Positions 11,351 to 22,750 of a stretch of 64,000 nucleotides of DNA are shown here, in pieces. A program made the translations under genes and the position numbers. Source of the stretch: Chimonanthus salicifolius (lineage: Eukaryota > Streptophyta > Magnoliopsida > Laurales > Calycanthaceae); assembly GCA_013350335.1 (NCBI GenBank), contig CM023541.1:35642739-35706738 (forward strand). The letters are read 5' to 3'. The stretch's first letter is position 1. Every line of letters begins with the position of its first letter. The notes under the pieces were generated by a model. The model ran no database searches and had not been told where the DNA came from. It saw only the letters and a program-made list of their open reading frames with translations.

Positions 11351-11885
11351 TGTATAATTACCCAACTCCGCTCAACACAATATTATCCGCTTTGGATTGG
11401 TACGTGTGCGTCACACACGCCTAAAACGCCAGAAGAGTTAGGTGTTCCTCACATATCCAGGATCAGTACGCTCATTCCACGCAATGTGAGATTTTATTGG
11501 ACTTTCCCCCTCCTCCATCTATGCGTCTATGGGTTTCTCTCCCTACTCCATCTAGCCCATCTATCTCATCTTGCACGCTCATTACAACTAGCGCATCTAT
11601 CACATAGCGTGTTTAGCGAGTCTATCACAATCTCCATATCTGGAAACTAGAGCCGTCATTGGCTTTGATAGCATTTTGTAACGACCCACCTCTGCCCAAC
11701 ACAATATTGATCGCTTTGGGTGCCCATACAACCTCATGGCTTTGGGTTGGTACTTGTGCGTCAGACACACGCCCAAAATGCGTTGTGTGGAGAAGAGTTA
11801 AGCATTTCTCATATATCTAGGATCAAGACGCTCGTTCCCGACAATGTGGGATTTCATTGGAGTTTCCCTCCTCCTCCTTCCAGCG
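11351..11885 (-). mobile_element. TRIM retroelement, minus strand
   Basis: Two LTR-like copies occupy 11351-~11525 and 11677-~11885. They share, in order, CAACACAATATT, CGCTTTGG, GGTTGGTAC, GTGCGTCA.ACACGC, GAAGAGTTA, CAATGTG.GATTT and CCTCCTCC. Between them at 11662-11673 is GCTTTGATAGCA, the reverse of a slightly changed TGGTATCAGAGC primer site, placed next to the LTR that is 5' on the minus strand. The left LTR lacks about 26 bp present in the right one (GTGCCCATACAACC region). The outer limits and the target duplication are uncertain. It shares the CAATATTGTG..GGGTCGTTACA end with the TRIM at 9639. Confidence 0.75.
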
Positions 11886-12744
11886 CATCTATCATAATAT
11901 GCATCAAGAATTTACATCAATCCTATAATTAGATCAATTATTCAAGTTGTTCGTTCATCATAATCATGCAACCATGCTTATAAATTGTCCTGATCTTATA
12001 GTAGGATTGTTCAATTATTTTCATTGGTTTTTTGAATTTATCTTATTTTTTATTAAGATGAGTCTATTAAAAGTTACATGAATAAAATTCATGACATTAA
12101 TATAAATATTTATTGATATAACGATAAAGTTATAATTTGATAAAATTAAAAAGATTTGAAGTAAATTTATAATTATTTTTTTATAAAAGATAACCCGTTA
12201 TAAGTTGAAACACCGAAATAGGATCATTACATATTTTTTTTCTGTTTTTATAAGTTCCATGATATTTTCAAGAACACCAGCAAAACTAAGTAAACGTCAA
12301 ATTCTATCTAGCTAGAAATTGCCCTTTAAAGCCCAGACAGTTTCTTGGCCACAAGCCCACAATATGGGCTTGGGCTGAATTTTAGACACTGTTTTCAATG
12401 ACCCAGAAATTGATTATCTTAATTGTAGCTTCAAAAGAAACTTTTATTAAATATTGTTCAAGACCTGTGACATAAGAAATGTTACCAGGAAGCCACAAAA
12501 AAAAAAAAAAATTAGTGGCTTCTTGTTGCAAGAATTGGACCTACACATGGTCTTTTGGAAAAAAAATTAGGCTTAATATTTTCTTGATCTAGGGATCTCT
12601 GTGTGAAATTCTGGTTTCAACAAAAAATGACTTCTAAGAGGTTTTCAGAAATATAAGGTAGGTAGAAGAAACACTATCTAGAAACCCATGAACAAAAACT
12701 CGGCTTTTCGAAATAGTTTAAAGCCCACTACGGGAACCCAGGCT
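11886..12744. other. Intergenic, no gene seen
   Basis: No gene or repeat termini. It ends at the CTATC target copy of the next element (12745-12749). Confidence 0.4.
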
Positions 12745-12749
12745 CTATC

Positions 12750-13192
12750 TGTTAGGGCTTATTAGCGGAAATAATAAACACACTAAAATTAAAGGAATAA
12801 AAACAAGCACAAGAACACAATATTTTACGTGGTTCAACCCACCTGACTTACATTCACGGAGCGACAGAATATTCACTATATGAAAGAGAAAGATACATGT
12901 ATATAATGACTCCCTTGAGTGTAGAGCCCAAACCCGAAGTCCCGAGCCCCTTGTACACCTATATATAAAACACCCCGACGTCACCTCTCAGTTGATGTGA
13001 ATCTCTCTCATACGCAGAATAGTGAACCCAACTTCTGTGTTGCTCCCTCTATGCTTGCTACGTCCTACGAGCACATCCTGACATATTTCTTGAACGCGAA
13101 CGTCTCTGATGGGTTGCAACAATCAACCCAGACACGTCCTTCTGGAGCCTCTCTACGCGTATGGCTAATATGCCATCACCACACGTACCACC
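12750..13192 (-). repeat. 3' LTR, first segment
   Basis: Homologous to 17176-17618 of the other LTR. Interrupted after 13192 by the insert at 13193-15531. Confidence 0.85.
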
Positions 13193-15531
13193 TGATGAGT
13201 GCAAAATAATTACATATTTTATTCCTCAATTTATAATTGTTAGTATCTTATTTGATTTAATTTTATCTAATTAGTATAATTTTGTGTTTTGTTAGTTTAA
13301 AAGTGAAAATGAAAGAAAGTATGTTTAAATGGAGAACTTTGATCCATTTTAAATCATGTTGGATATTTGAAGCCTGCAACTCTGAACCCACTTGCTGATT
13401 TTAAAGAGGTGGCACTTGGAAAGTGAAGATGAATAGATTGGTTGATTGGTGTAGCAGCCAAACAACAGAAGAAAACATCAGCAACAATTCAAATCACAAG
13501 ATAGAGAGAACTTGATAACAGAAGCCCCAAGCTGCAACCATTGAAAGCCAAGGAAAGACATGGAATTGTTGCTCAAACATGTGGAAAATAGCTATAATTA
13601 AAGCAGCCAAACATCAAGCAAACAGAGCATTCAAAGAGAAGAAGCAGAGACGTCACTGATATGGAGTTTGAGCAGTTTTTGGACACATATAGCAGCAGTT
13701 GCAGTAATAAGAACAATCATTTGGCAGCCAGCAACACATAGGAATCAATTAGCAGTTGTACCAAGCAACCAAATACAGAGCTGAGAAAGCGTTGGAGCAA
13801 AGAAGTAATCAGTTGAAGAAAAAAACAGAGAAATCAAAGCAGAGGCGGTTCAAGTGTGAAACCTAGAGAAAGTAAGAAGAAGAGAGGACTTTTGTACAGC
13901 AAGTGGCAGCCAGGAACAACACCTGTTTAACTGATGAGTTAAGAAATTATATACAGCAATGCCTTGGGTTGTTTAGCAGCCAGGTGGTGACTTTAGCCAA
14001 CAAAAGAAAGATGTGGCAATCAACAAAAGTAAAGTCATACAGTAGTAAAAGAGAGATGGTGCAGCTGTCATGGAAACTCCATTCAGCCAACATATTAGAG
14101 CAACGTACAACCATTCTATGTTTGTTTTGCCGACCCAACTAAGTGAAAGAAAATAGAAATAAGAAGAGATGAGAATATACGGTAGAATGGATTGGAAAGA
14201 AGTAGAAAAAAATAAAAGAAAGAACTTAGCTACCGCCCATCCCATGTGTGCCCAAGCCACCTTCCATTCTTGTTTCTCTCCTATTTTAAGATTGACTGAA
14301 ATCAACCATCCATATACCTTTCCTATCTTGGAGCCATCCAATCCTAGCCCTCTAATGTCACCTCCTTTCTTCAATTAAACAAAGTCATCCACGCCACTCA
14401 CTCCTTTCTTTTTCCATCTTATTCGATCCTCACTGTTGATTTACCTCCTCCAAATCCTATAAATTCAAGGCTCCTCCATTGTAAAATTCGAACCTTGGCA
14501 CTGAGATTTTTGGAGAGCAAGAAGTGAAGGAAAAGAAGGGAAGGAGATAGTGTAATTTTCAAAAATCACAAGGGTTCTTTAAGGTTGGTGATTTTGAATT
14601 TCTTATTGTATTTTCTTGTCCTTTAATTTCAATTCCATTGGTTTGTAATTTAATTTCATGTTTTATTAATAAAATTAAGGTGTGATGAAATATTTAGTCT
14701 ATGGTTTTCCAATTATTCAATTTATGTATGGTGATTATTTGATTTTATTTTTATTCTTTAATTAAGTTTATGTGTGGATTTATTTTAATTATTTCAAATT
14801 AAATGTGATGAAAATTTAGATTGAATAGACTTCCTTCTTCGATCTAAGGCTCTTATTTTAAGAGTGCAATGAAATATTTTAGATTTGGAGATAAAGTTTA
14901 AATTCTATTTATTCTAAGGTTTAATTTGAGATTTTTAATTTAATGAAATCCATGGATTTAATTGTTAGAATATTTATCGATGAAAAATTTGAATGCATGA
15001 TTGGTGATTTACGTGATCTCCGTATTCTAGGTCTTTGTTTTACCTTTAAAATATAGAAAATAATGCCTCCTTGATTCTTTGAGCCAGTTCCACTGTAAAT
15101 ATGTATAGATGTAATTTAGGTGCCTTTAATTTTATTTTTGTTTATAAATCCAAAAACTCTTGAAATTGATGAACTAGGTTGGAAATAATTTAATTGCATC
15201 TTAATTTTGTATTTTAAATTAGATTGAGATTGTTTATATTTTTATATTAATGACATCATCTTAATTAAAATTAGTTAAATTGTTAGATTCTATGTTTAAA
15301 TCTAGAATGTTTATAAATTAAGATTAAAACTTATAGATTAGATAAATAACTCCATCTTTATGATTTTTCTCCATATTTCTCAAAGTACTTAAAATACGTA
15401 ATTCAATAGTGTATTTTCATGGATATATTTTTTTAAGTTCCGATAGGTTCGACCTGCACTCGATCGCTATACTATCTAAATGGTTCGTGCGCTTGCGAGT
15501 TATAAATTTAAAATTTGCACAACAAGTTTTA
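13193..15531. mobile_element. 2.3-kb insertion flanked by a 26-bp direct repeat
   Basis: The LTR is broken by 2339 bp beginning TGATGAGTGCAAAATAATTA and ending TTGCACAACAAGTTTTA. The host sequence starting AATATGCCATCACC and ending CGTACCACC occurs on both sides (13167-13192 and 15532-15557), a 26-bp perfect repeat present once in the sister LTR at 17588. The insert has no pol-like frame, no LTR pair, no terminal inverted repeat and no poly-A tail. A TATAAATTC word at about 14458 and an AG-rich leader could mark a promoter. The type is not recognised. The long duplication is unlike DNA transposons or LTR elements and fits a LINE-type or other unusual insertion best. Confidence 0.7.
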
Positions 15532-15557
15532 AATATGCCATCACCACACGTACCACC

Positions 15558-15921
15558 CAAAGGCCAGAAGGCCCTTCACCGTGCTTCCTCTCTGGAGGAT
15601 CCACTCGGCTACATCTTGTTGCCGTGTATATGTCTTCTCTTTGACCAGCCAATGTGTGTAATTTATACACACTTGCAGACGATGGTTTCTTTGGCAATTT
15701 CCTCCAATTGGTCCCCTGCTATAGACAGTAATTACTATTGCAGAGTCCTTCATTCTTTGGACTCCTATTCCCTCTATAGCGATTACCATCTAAGCACCTT
15801 CTACTTATAAGAACCGATCCAAGAATCTAGGGAATTGGCATGTACCCCATTATAGGAGTTGCTGTATTTTCTGTGAGAAAATCCCGCCTGAAGAAGTGGT
15901 GAATCGAGCCACATCTCAACA
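15558..15921 (-). repeat. 3' LTR, second segment
   Basis: Continues the LTR after the insert (CAAAGGCCAGAAGGCCC..GAGCCACATCTCAACA), matching 17619-17930. It keeps about 45 bp near 15745-15790 that the other LTR has lost. Confidence 0.85.
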
Positions 15922-16877
15922 ATCTCCACCTTGACGAAAATTCACCATCCTCCGGAGACAAACTAGATACGACATCTAGCACTGCACTGGCCACTCTCGT
16001 CCTTGCTCCACGAGCAGCTGAGTTCTCTACCACTTGCCTCTACACATGCAGTCGATAGGCACAACTCTTTGGCTGCTCCTTTGAAAGCTATTGCCTGCAC
16101 TCCATGGCATCCTCTACATGCATAGACCCATTGTGTTCTAATTCAATCCTATTCAATCCCAGTTGTACACGTCTGGATATATGGATTGCCACCTCCTAGC
16201 AGCAACCCTTGTTGACACATCCGAGAAACACCTCTCTGTTCTTCTTCTAATGTCATTGTATGTAGCAGATTGTTTCCTCTCTTGTTGGGCCTGCAGTCCT
16301 CACCACTGGCTGAATGATAAATCTCAATCAGCGTTTTGCAGTCCACCAGAACTGTTCTGCTACCCCCATCGCTGCTGTATGTTGTCCGTGCTCTGCCCTG
16401 AAAACACGTCTCTATGTATCTTGCAACAGTCTGCAAGACTCCTTTTCTCTGTTGTTCAGTCGATCTCTACAGAAAACCAACTGCCTCCAAGTAGTTCCTC
16501 TCGCCAAGCGCTCTGTCTGTCAATCAAGAAGAAGCCCAACACTTTACAGCACCGATCTCCACATGAATCTGTGCTGCCACTGTTCACGGCTATACACAAC
16601 CGTACACTCGGCGATGGCTTGCAAACACAGATCTGTTCTCTGTGACGGATCCGGTAGCCTGCTCCAAATCTCCTTCCTCTATACTGATTCGTGTGTACTT
16701 AATGGTAGCCGCACCTTTCTCTTTGCACCCATTGACAGAGACGATGGTTGCCTTAAGAATAGCAACCCTCAAGTTTTCTCTTCTTTACACGACTGTCAGC
16801 TTTCACCATATATAGCAGTCCTCTGGATGAAGTTCTCTCTGGTACACCCAAAACTCACACACAGATCTTCACTTCTG

Positions 16878-17174
16878 CTATGGCGATGGGGCTTTGTCTT
16901 TCCAGCCACACTTCTGCTGGCTGCCACTCACAGATCTGAAAATCCAGATTTGCAGCGGTACTGCACTGTTACTTCCGCCCCTCTCCGGCCGTCGAGCTGT
17001 CCTCCAGACAGTATCAGATCTGCGGCTTGCCGCTGCTTTTTCTTTTACAAAGCCGTCTGTCACGTCGAAGAGCTCCACCTCGAACTTTGTGCTCGACACT
17101 CCTCTCATGCCTATTTGTGTTGTATTTCGATTACCCACGAGTCCCTGGTCTCCAACCAAAGCTACTGATACCAC
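16878..17174 (-). pseudogene. gag-like N-terminal fragment of the copia element
   Basis: A minus-strand frame of about 98 codons starts just inside the primer site. Near residues 27-37 it contains SSTKFEVELFD, which resembles the start of plant Ty1/copia Gag (the SS.KFE.E.FDG.NF..W type). The family motif that should follow (a glycine-rich NF..W stretch) is not seen; the frame drifts to unrelated sequence, consistent with an internal deletion. No nucleocapsid zinc knuckle or pol motif was found in the rest of the 1.25-kb interior. Confidence 0.6.
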
Positions 17175-17175
17175 T

Positions 17176-17930
17176 TGTTAGCGCTTATTAGCGGAAATAA
17201 TAAACACACCAAAATTAACGGAATAAAAACAAGCACAAGAGCACAATATTGTACGTGGTTAGGCCCACTTGGCTTACGTCCACGGAGCGACAGAATATTC
17301 ACTATATGAAAGAGAAAGATACGTGTACATAATGACTCCTTTGAGTCTAGAGTCTAAACCCGAAGTTCCAAGCCCCTTGTACACCCATGTATACAACACA
17401 CCGACGTCATCTCTCAGTTGATGTGAATCTCTCTCATACCCATAATAGAGAACCCAACTTCTGTGTTGCTCCCTCTACGTTTGCTACGTCCTACGAGCAC
17501 ATCCCGACATGCTTCTCGAACACAAGCGTTTATGGGTTGCAGCAATCAACCCAGACATGTCCTTCTGGAGCCTCTCTACGTGTATGGCTAAGATGCCATC
17601 ACAATGCATACCATCCAAAGGCCAGAAGGCCCTTCACCGTGCTTCCTCTCTAGAGAATCCACACGGCTACATCTTGTTGCCATGTATGTCTTCTCTTTGA
17701 CCAGCCAACGTGTGTAATTTATACACTCTTGCAGACGATGGTTTCTTTGGCAATTTCCTCCAATTGGTCCTTGCTGTAGACAATTATTACTATTGCACAG
17801 CAATTACCATCTAAGCATCTTCTACTTATAAGAACCAATCCAAGAATCTAGGGAATTGCCATGTACCCCATTGTATTTTCTGTGAGAAAATCCCGCCTGA
17901 AGAAGTGGTGAACCGAGCCACATCTCAACA
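17176..17930 (-). repeat. 5' LTR of the copia-type element
   Basis: A 755-bp LTR, TGTTAGCGC..CATCTCAACA on the + strand. It abuts the primer site on its left and the CTATC target copy on its right. Confidence 0.88.
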
Positions 17931-17935
17931 CTATC

Positions 17936-18553
17936 CACACTTTTGTGGGAACTCCTTCATCTTCCCAACTATTTTAGGGCCCCTTTGCACCTTGAATGGG
18001 CTTGCACTTTGACTACTATGGGCATGTGAAGTACTAGGTCTAAGGGTGGGGTAAGTAAAGGGTGTTGATAAATGAATAGAATAGCTTGGGGCAATGGATA
18101 TCTAAGGTGGATTTTGACATAGTTTCATTGCTCTTAAAGGGTAGGCCTATTCACGGGCCTGGTTTAAGTTGGAGTTTCCTTTATATCAGCCCAAGCCTAC
18201 CCATTTGAAAAGAAACAAAGCTCGAGTCCTCCCATTTAATCTTATTAAAAATTAGCTCATCGAGTTGATAGCAGTCATGATGAACTACAAATGAAAAAAA
18301 TTCAGTCAAATCTATGAGATCTTAGTAGTAAAAAACACCGATCGTTCTTATTTTAGTCATTCTTAAGGATGCATGACGATTTGACAACTGAAATCAAGTG
18401 GCAAAAATTAATTATAGACTAAAATTTAGTGTACTTATAACTTATCAAATCTATTTGCTATTTGAATGGTTAGTATTTTACTAAATTTCAAAAAATTAAG
18501 AAATGAAATAGATGTACACATAAAACATATATATTGATAAACAGAATAAAAGG
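17936..18553. other. Intergenic, no gene seen
   Basis: No supported feature; resumes the DNA left of 12745. Confidence 0.4.
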
Positions 18554-18800
18554 CCCAATGAACTTCAACAGAAGTCATACAAACAACAGAAGCAAAAGCT
18601 TCTTCTTAATTGATGCCATACTCCTTTATATCCCCTTTTGCTACTAATCAAGCCTTGTATCTTTCAAGGACAGATGAAGGAATTCTTTTAATTAGATAAG
18701 TGCTAGTGTGAATAGTTTCGCCCCAAGAACTCAGACAGAAGCAATGCTCTAGTTGTTTCAATGATGTGACGATGTTTTCTTTTGGCAACACCATTTTATT
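18554..18800 (-). pseudogene. Decayed Ty1/copia pol fragment (integrase joined to RT)
   Basis: The minus strand from 18795 reads NGVAKRKHRHIIETTRALLL, the conserved end of the copia integrase core (N-G-V-A/V-x-R/K-K-x-R-H). About 35 codons later come YLIKRIPSSVLE (the integrase YLINR.PS.VL motif) and then, with no gap, RYKA and LVAKG..KEYGIN..EAFASV, the start of the copia reverse transcriptase (YKARLVAKG..Q..G.DY.E.F.PV). The piece between them in a normal pol is missing, and in-frame stops interrupt YKA-stop-LVAKG and GIN-stop-EE. It is a dead, internally deleted relic with no visible LTRs. Confidence 0.8.
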
Positions 18801-19254
18801 TCAGGTTTCGGATGCCCAACTTGTTGGCAGCAAATGTGCTTGAATTCATGGGCTTTTGAGGCCCAAAACAACTTACAACAGGCCTTGACCCATAACATGT
18901 CCAAATGGGCTTCAAGTTTAGGTGTATGTGGGTCCATTAGAAAGCTAATGAGGCCCTCTTTTCCCTTCGTCAAGTCTCTCTAAGAATTTGAGAGTAAATT
19001 TATCGATTGAGTTCAATTGCTCCCCATCATCTTCAATTGGATCTTCATTAGATGTGACGGTCGCGTCATAAAAGAAGAATGACAAGATAGCTCACTAAAT
19101 TTAGGAGAGGAAAACTTCAAACTGAACTTGGATGGATTCTATTGGACGCCCATGACCTTTATTTATAGTGTTAAATGCCAATTCTTCTCTGCATGCCGTT
19201 GGAAAGGGGGTATCCGTCAATGGAGTTGAAAAGATAGCTTGCATGCATGCACTT
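18801..19254. other. Probable retroelement debris
   Basis: Next to the pol relic. The minus strand at 18800-18835 still resembles the DTPEQ region preceding NGVAKRK, but it is frameshifted. The rest is unassigned. Confidence 0.35.
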
Positions 19255-19810
19255 GGGCTGTGTTTGGATGAGTGATAAATTTTAGAGGGGTTACCCTAAT
19301 TACGGGTCACCCTTAAGTGAGGGTGACTTTTGAATTAAGATTACCCTTATCTTGTTTGGTAATTATAGTGGTAAAGTAAAAACTTACCCTAAAAGTAAAA
19401 AATCTTATTTGGTAAGTATAAGCAAAAGTAATTTGATATATTAATGTTTTTTGAGAAATTTTATAGAATATAATTATTAAATAATATTCATGAAGTAAAT
19501 CCTAATAATATAACTTATAATGATATTATCCATTTTTTATAAGTTATTTTTCATAATTATAATTTAAAATGAACACTTGCATTCTAACATTAAAAAATAA
19601 ATAAAGAATTTTTTTGATATTATTATTTTAAATCCCAATAAATAAATAAAAAATATCAACATATCTCTTAATAAAAATTTATAATTTTATTTTTTATATT
19701 AATATGAATTTAATAAAAATATTAATTCTTATAAAATTGTTACTATGTCAGGTTACCCCTACTCACCCAGGTAACCCCCATAAAATTTACCCCTCATCCA
19801 AATGCAGCAC
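19255..19810. mobile_element. Tourist-like MITE, 556 bp
   Basis: The left end GGGCTGTGTTTGGATGAG and the right end CTCATCCAAATGCAGCAC are inverted copies and continue into GATAAATTTTAGAGGGGTTACC versus GGTAACCCCCATAAAATTTACC. It is AT-rich and non-coding. Its right end is the seed of the tandem array that follows. Confidence 0.75.
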
Positions 19811-20830
19811 ATTGGAAATATTGACACATTTTTAAAATAAACTTCCAACGGAATAAATTATTAATCACCCCAAAAGAGATTACCATAAACCTCAAAGTCT
19901 TTCGGAGTTTCGAGACCCTATCGAAATTTGGACATAATCACCTCTTAAAAATAGGACATTTTGACAATAATGTCAATAAAATTTTATTTTTATTTTTTTT
20001 ATTATATGAATTTAATAAAAAATATTAATTCTTATAAAATTGTTAATATGTCAAATTACCTCTGGTTGCGGTTACCCCTACTCAAGGGTAACCCCCGTAA
20101 AATTTACCCCTCATCCAAATGCATCATGTTGAAAATGTAGACACATTTTTAAAATAAACTTTCAACATAATAAATTGCTAATTACCCCGAAAGAGATTAC
20201 CATGAACTTCAAACTCTTTCAGAATTTCGAGACCCTATCGAAATTCGACAGAATCACTCCTTAAAAATAGGACATTTTGACAATTATGTTTCATAAAATT
20301 TAATTTTTAATTTTTATATTATATAGATTTAATAAAAATTATTAATTCTTATAAAATTGTTAATATGTTAGATTACCCCTGCTTATAGTTACCCCTACTC
20401 AAGGGTAACCCTGTAAAATTTACCCCTCATCCAAATGCATCATGCTGAAAATGTTGACACATTTTTAAAATAAATATTCCAACATAATAAATTGTTAATT
20501 ACTCCGAAAGAGATTATCATGAACCTTAAACTCTTTCGGAGTTTCGAGACCTTATCGAAATTTCGAAGGAATCACCCCTTAAAAATAGGATATTTTGAAA
20601 ATTATGTTTTATAAATTTTTTATTTTTATTATTTATATTAGATAGATTTAATAAAAATATTAATTTTCATAAAATTGTTAATATGTCAGTTTACCTCTAC
20701 TTACAGTTACCCCTACTCAAGGGTAACCCCCGTGAAATTTACCCATCATCAAAATGCATCACGTTGAAAATATTGACAGATTTTTAAAATAAATTTCAAA
20801 CAGAATTAAATTGCTAGTTACTTGTCACTT
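19690..20830. repeat. Tandem array, period about 317 bp
   Basis: The anchor CCCCTCATCCAAATGCA occurs near 19790, 20107 and 20423 and in altered form near 20741, with spacings of about 316-319 bp. Each unit holds the last ~105 bp of the MITE (GTTACCCCTACTCAAGGGTAA..AATTTACCCC) plus ~212 bp of flanking DNA (ATTGACACATTTTTAAAATA, AGAGATTACCAT, TTTCGAGACCCTATCGAAAT, AAAAATAGGACATTTTG). About 3.5 units are present and are 85-95 percent alike by eye. Confidence 0.88.
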
Positions 20831-21909
20831 GTATGAGATATAAATTTCTTTATCACTAGACTACAATAACTTTCATATACTTTTTCACGCCTTCATTTAT
20901 ATATACCGTTGTATATAAGCTCTAGTTTTTAGCCGCGCTGCATATGTGCACTTGTAAAACTAGCACTCGCGTTGGTAAAACTAGCGTGTATTGTTCCATG
21001 CATGATCGTACTCTTGAAAAAGGTAGTCGCATCTGTCATCTAGTGTATTTTTATTTTTTCCTGAAAAGGATCTTAAATTTAACCTATGGTTTCAATTATA
21101 TTCGAGAAATGATTGATTGGTGAATATTGATTAGAAGTACATTTGTGATATAAATTTTGACATGAAAAATAAGAAACTAATATTGAACTATATTGGCCCA
21201 AAATAATGAACTCAAATATTAGATATTTATAGTTGAATCCTTTACAAATTGATGGGATATCTGTTGGCATTTAAGAGTGAGGTGAAGGCATGTGAGCTTT
21301 GTTTTGGATACCATCCTGCATTCAAATTGCAACCAATTGGATCCACTTCTCATTTATTATTACAACAACTCCCTTTGACCTTGTCACAGTCAATGTCCAT
21401 ATTCCATAAACCATTCTTTTTGTAAGCAATTTAGATGGCAATTGAATTCAGCACTCAGACGCATGCTCTATGACTTTCTCTTTCTGCCCAAAGTTCCACA
21501 TGAGAAAGAAAAATGAAAACGTCGATTAAAAAATATTCTTAATTATAATAATATACGAGTTGTTGGATATTATCATTTTCGATGTAAAAAAATAAAATAT
21601 CATAAAATTAAAAAGTTTAAATTTAAAATAAAATTATTGTTAATTATTATTTTTAAATAAGGTTAATCAACAATGAGGGCTATTTCATAGCATTCAATTT
21701 AAATGACTAACAATTTAGGTGTCAGTGATTTATTTTAATTTACTTGCACATTTTTGGATTAAATGCAGTGGAACATACTGACCAACTATACACCTAAAGT
21801 GTTAAAAGTTATAAACCATTTTTTAATGATTGGTTAATTTATTCATTCAAAAGAGGGAAAGTCCCACAAGAACAAGTAAAAGCCCACAACTCGGGCCTTT
21901 TCTGGTAAA
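20831..21909. other. AT-rich intergenic DNA
   Basis: No supported gene, RNA or mobile element. Confidence 0.4.
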
Positions 21910-22239
21910 ATAAGATCATCGATATGTTGATATGTTGTACTAGTTGATATATAATAGTACAGTTATTTTCCAGCTGAGATGTACTTTCTCTCCTTCAATT
22001 TTCTATTTTGAATTTTTTCAAAAAATTTAGAAAATACAAAAAATAGAGAAAATAAGAAGCCCAGGTGTGAGTATATTTTAGCTAAAAAGGGAAGCGGTCC
22101 TTTTCATAGAGTGTTAGACCCTTAAGAGCGAAAATTTTAATACAAATAAAGAATGCCTTAAAAACTTTAGAAAATGAAAAACCAATATGAGGAAACACAT
22201 GATATGAAGTTTATTAACTCTAGTGTCCATAATGACATA
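21910..22239. repeat. Left part of a local repeat split by a solo LTR
   Basis: The phrase AAACCAATATGAG..AAC..GATATGAA..TCTAGTGTCCATAATGACAT (about 22170-22239) recurs at 28095-28162. The start (CTCTCTCCTTCAATTTTCT near 21988) resembles 55530 in another repeat. The array continues after the solo LTR at 27712. Confidence 0.6.
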
Positions 22240-22750
22240 TGAAATGACCCATCTCGAGTTTACTCAATTTTTTTTTGGAGAGATTTGCGAATCTCTGTGT
22301 TGTTTTCGGGACTTTAGTAGCACTGAGAGGGGTGTGGACTCCGTGGTGGGTCCTGGTTAACCTGATTTTTCGAGTTTGGAAATTTGAAGGGGCATTTTGG
22401 TAATTTTGTAATTCTTATATATTTTGTCATGAAAATATTTAAAAATCACACGTTTTCTCGCTCAACTTTCGGCATTCGAGATTTTTTTTGGGTTTTCGAT
22501 TTTATTGTATTTTATCTCTTTTGAAAAGAAGTCTTGAAACCTTGATTTTATTTTATTTCAAAAAAAAATAAATTCAAACAACCCTAAAAAACCTAAGCCC
22601 CAAAGGAAACCCTCACCCTTTAAAACCCATCTCCCGCCGCACTGTAGTGTTTCCAGCTATACTGCGCCGCAACCCTCTCTTTCTTTCTCTTGGGCAATTC
22701 CTCCCTCTCTTATCTTCTCCCCTCTCTCTCTTCCGATCTCTCTCCCTCTC

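Larger units (their letters stand above)
12750..17930 (-). mobile_element. Non-autonomous copia-type LTR retrotransposon
   Basis: LTRs lie at 12750-15921 (interrupted by a 2.3-kb insert) and 17176-17930 (755 bp). Each reads TGTTAG.GCTTATTAGCGG..CACATCTCAACA on the + strand. The 5-bp target duplication CTATC is at 12745-12749 and 17931-17935. On the minus strand a TGGTATCAGTAGC primer site follows the 5' LTR (about 17161-17173), and the purine tract TCAAGGTGGAGATTG (about 15921-15935) precedes the 3' LTR, as is typical of Ty1/copia. The internal region is only 1254 bp, far too short for protease, integrase and RT. It retains a gag-like N-terminus only, so the element must have moved with proteins from elsewhere. 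Confidence 0.9.

Noticed and set aside
16163..17181. Several long overlapping open frames on both strands
   Set aside because: They lie in the GC-richer interior of a non-autonomous LTR element, are open in many registers and, apart from the short Gag-like start, show no family motif.
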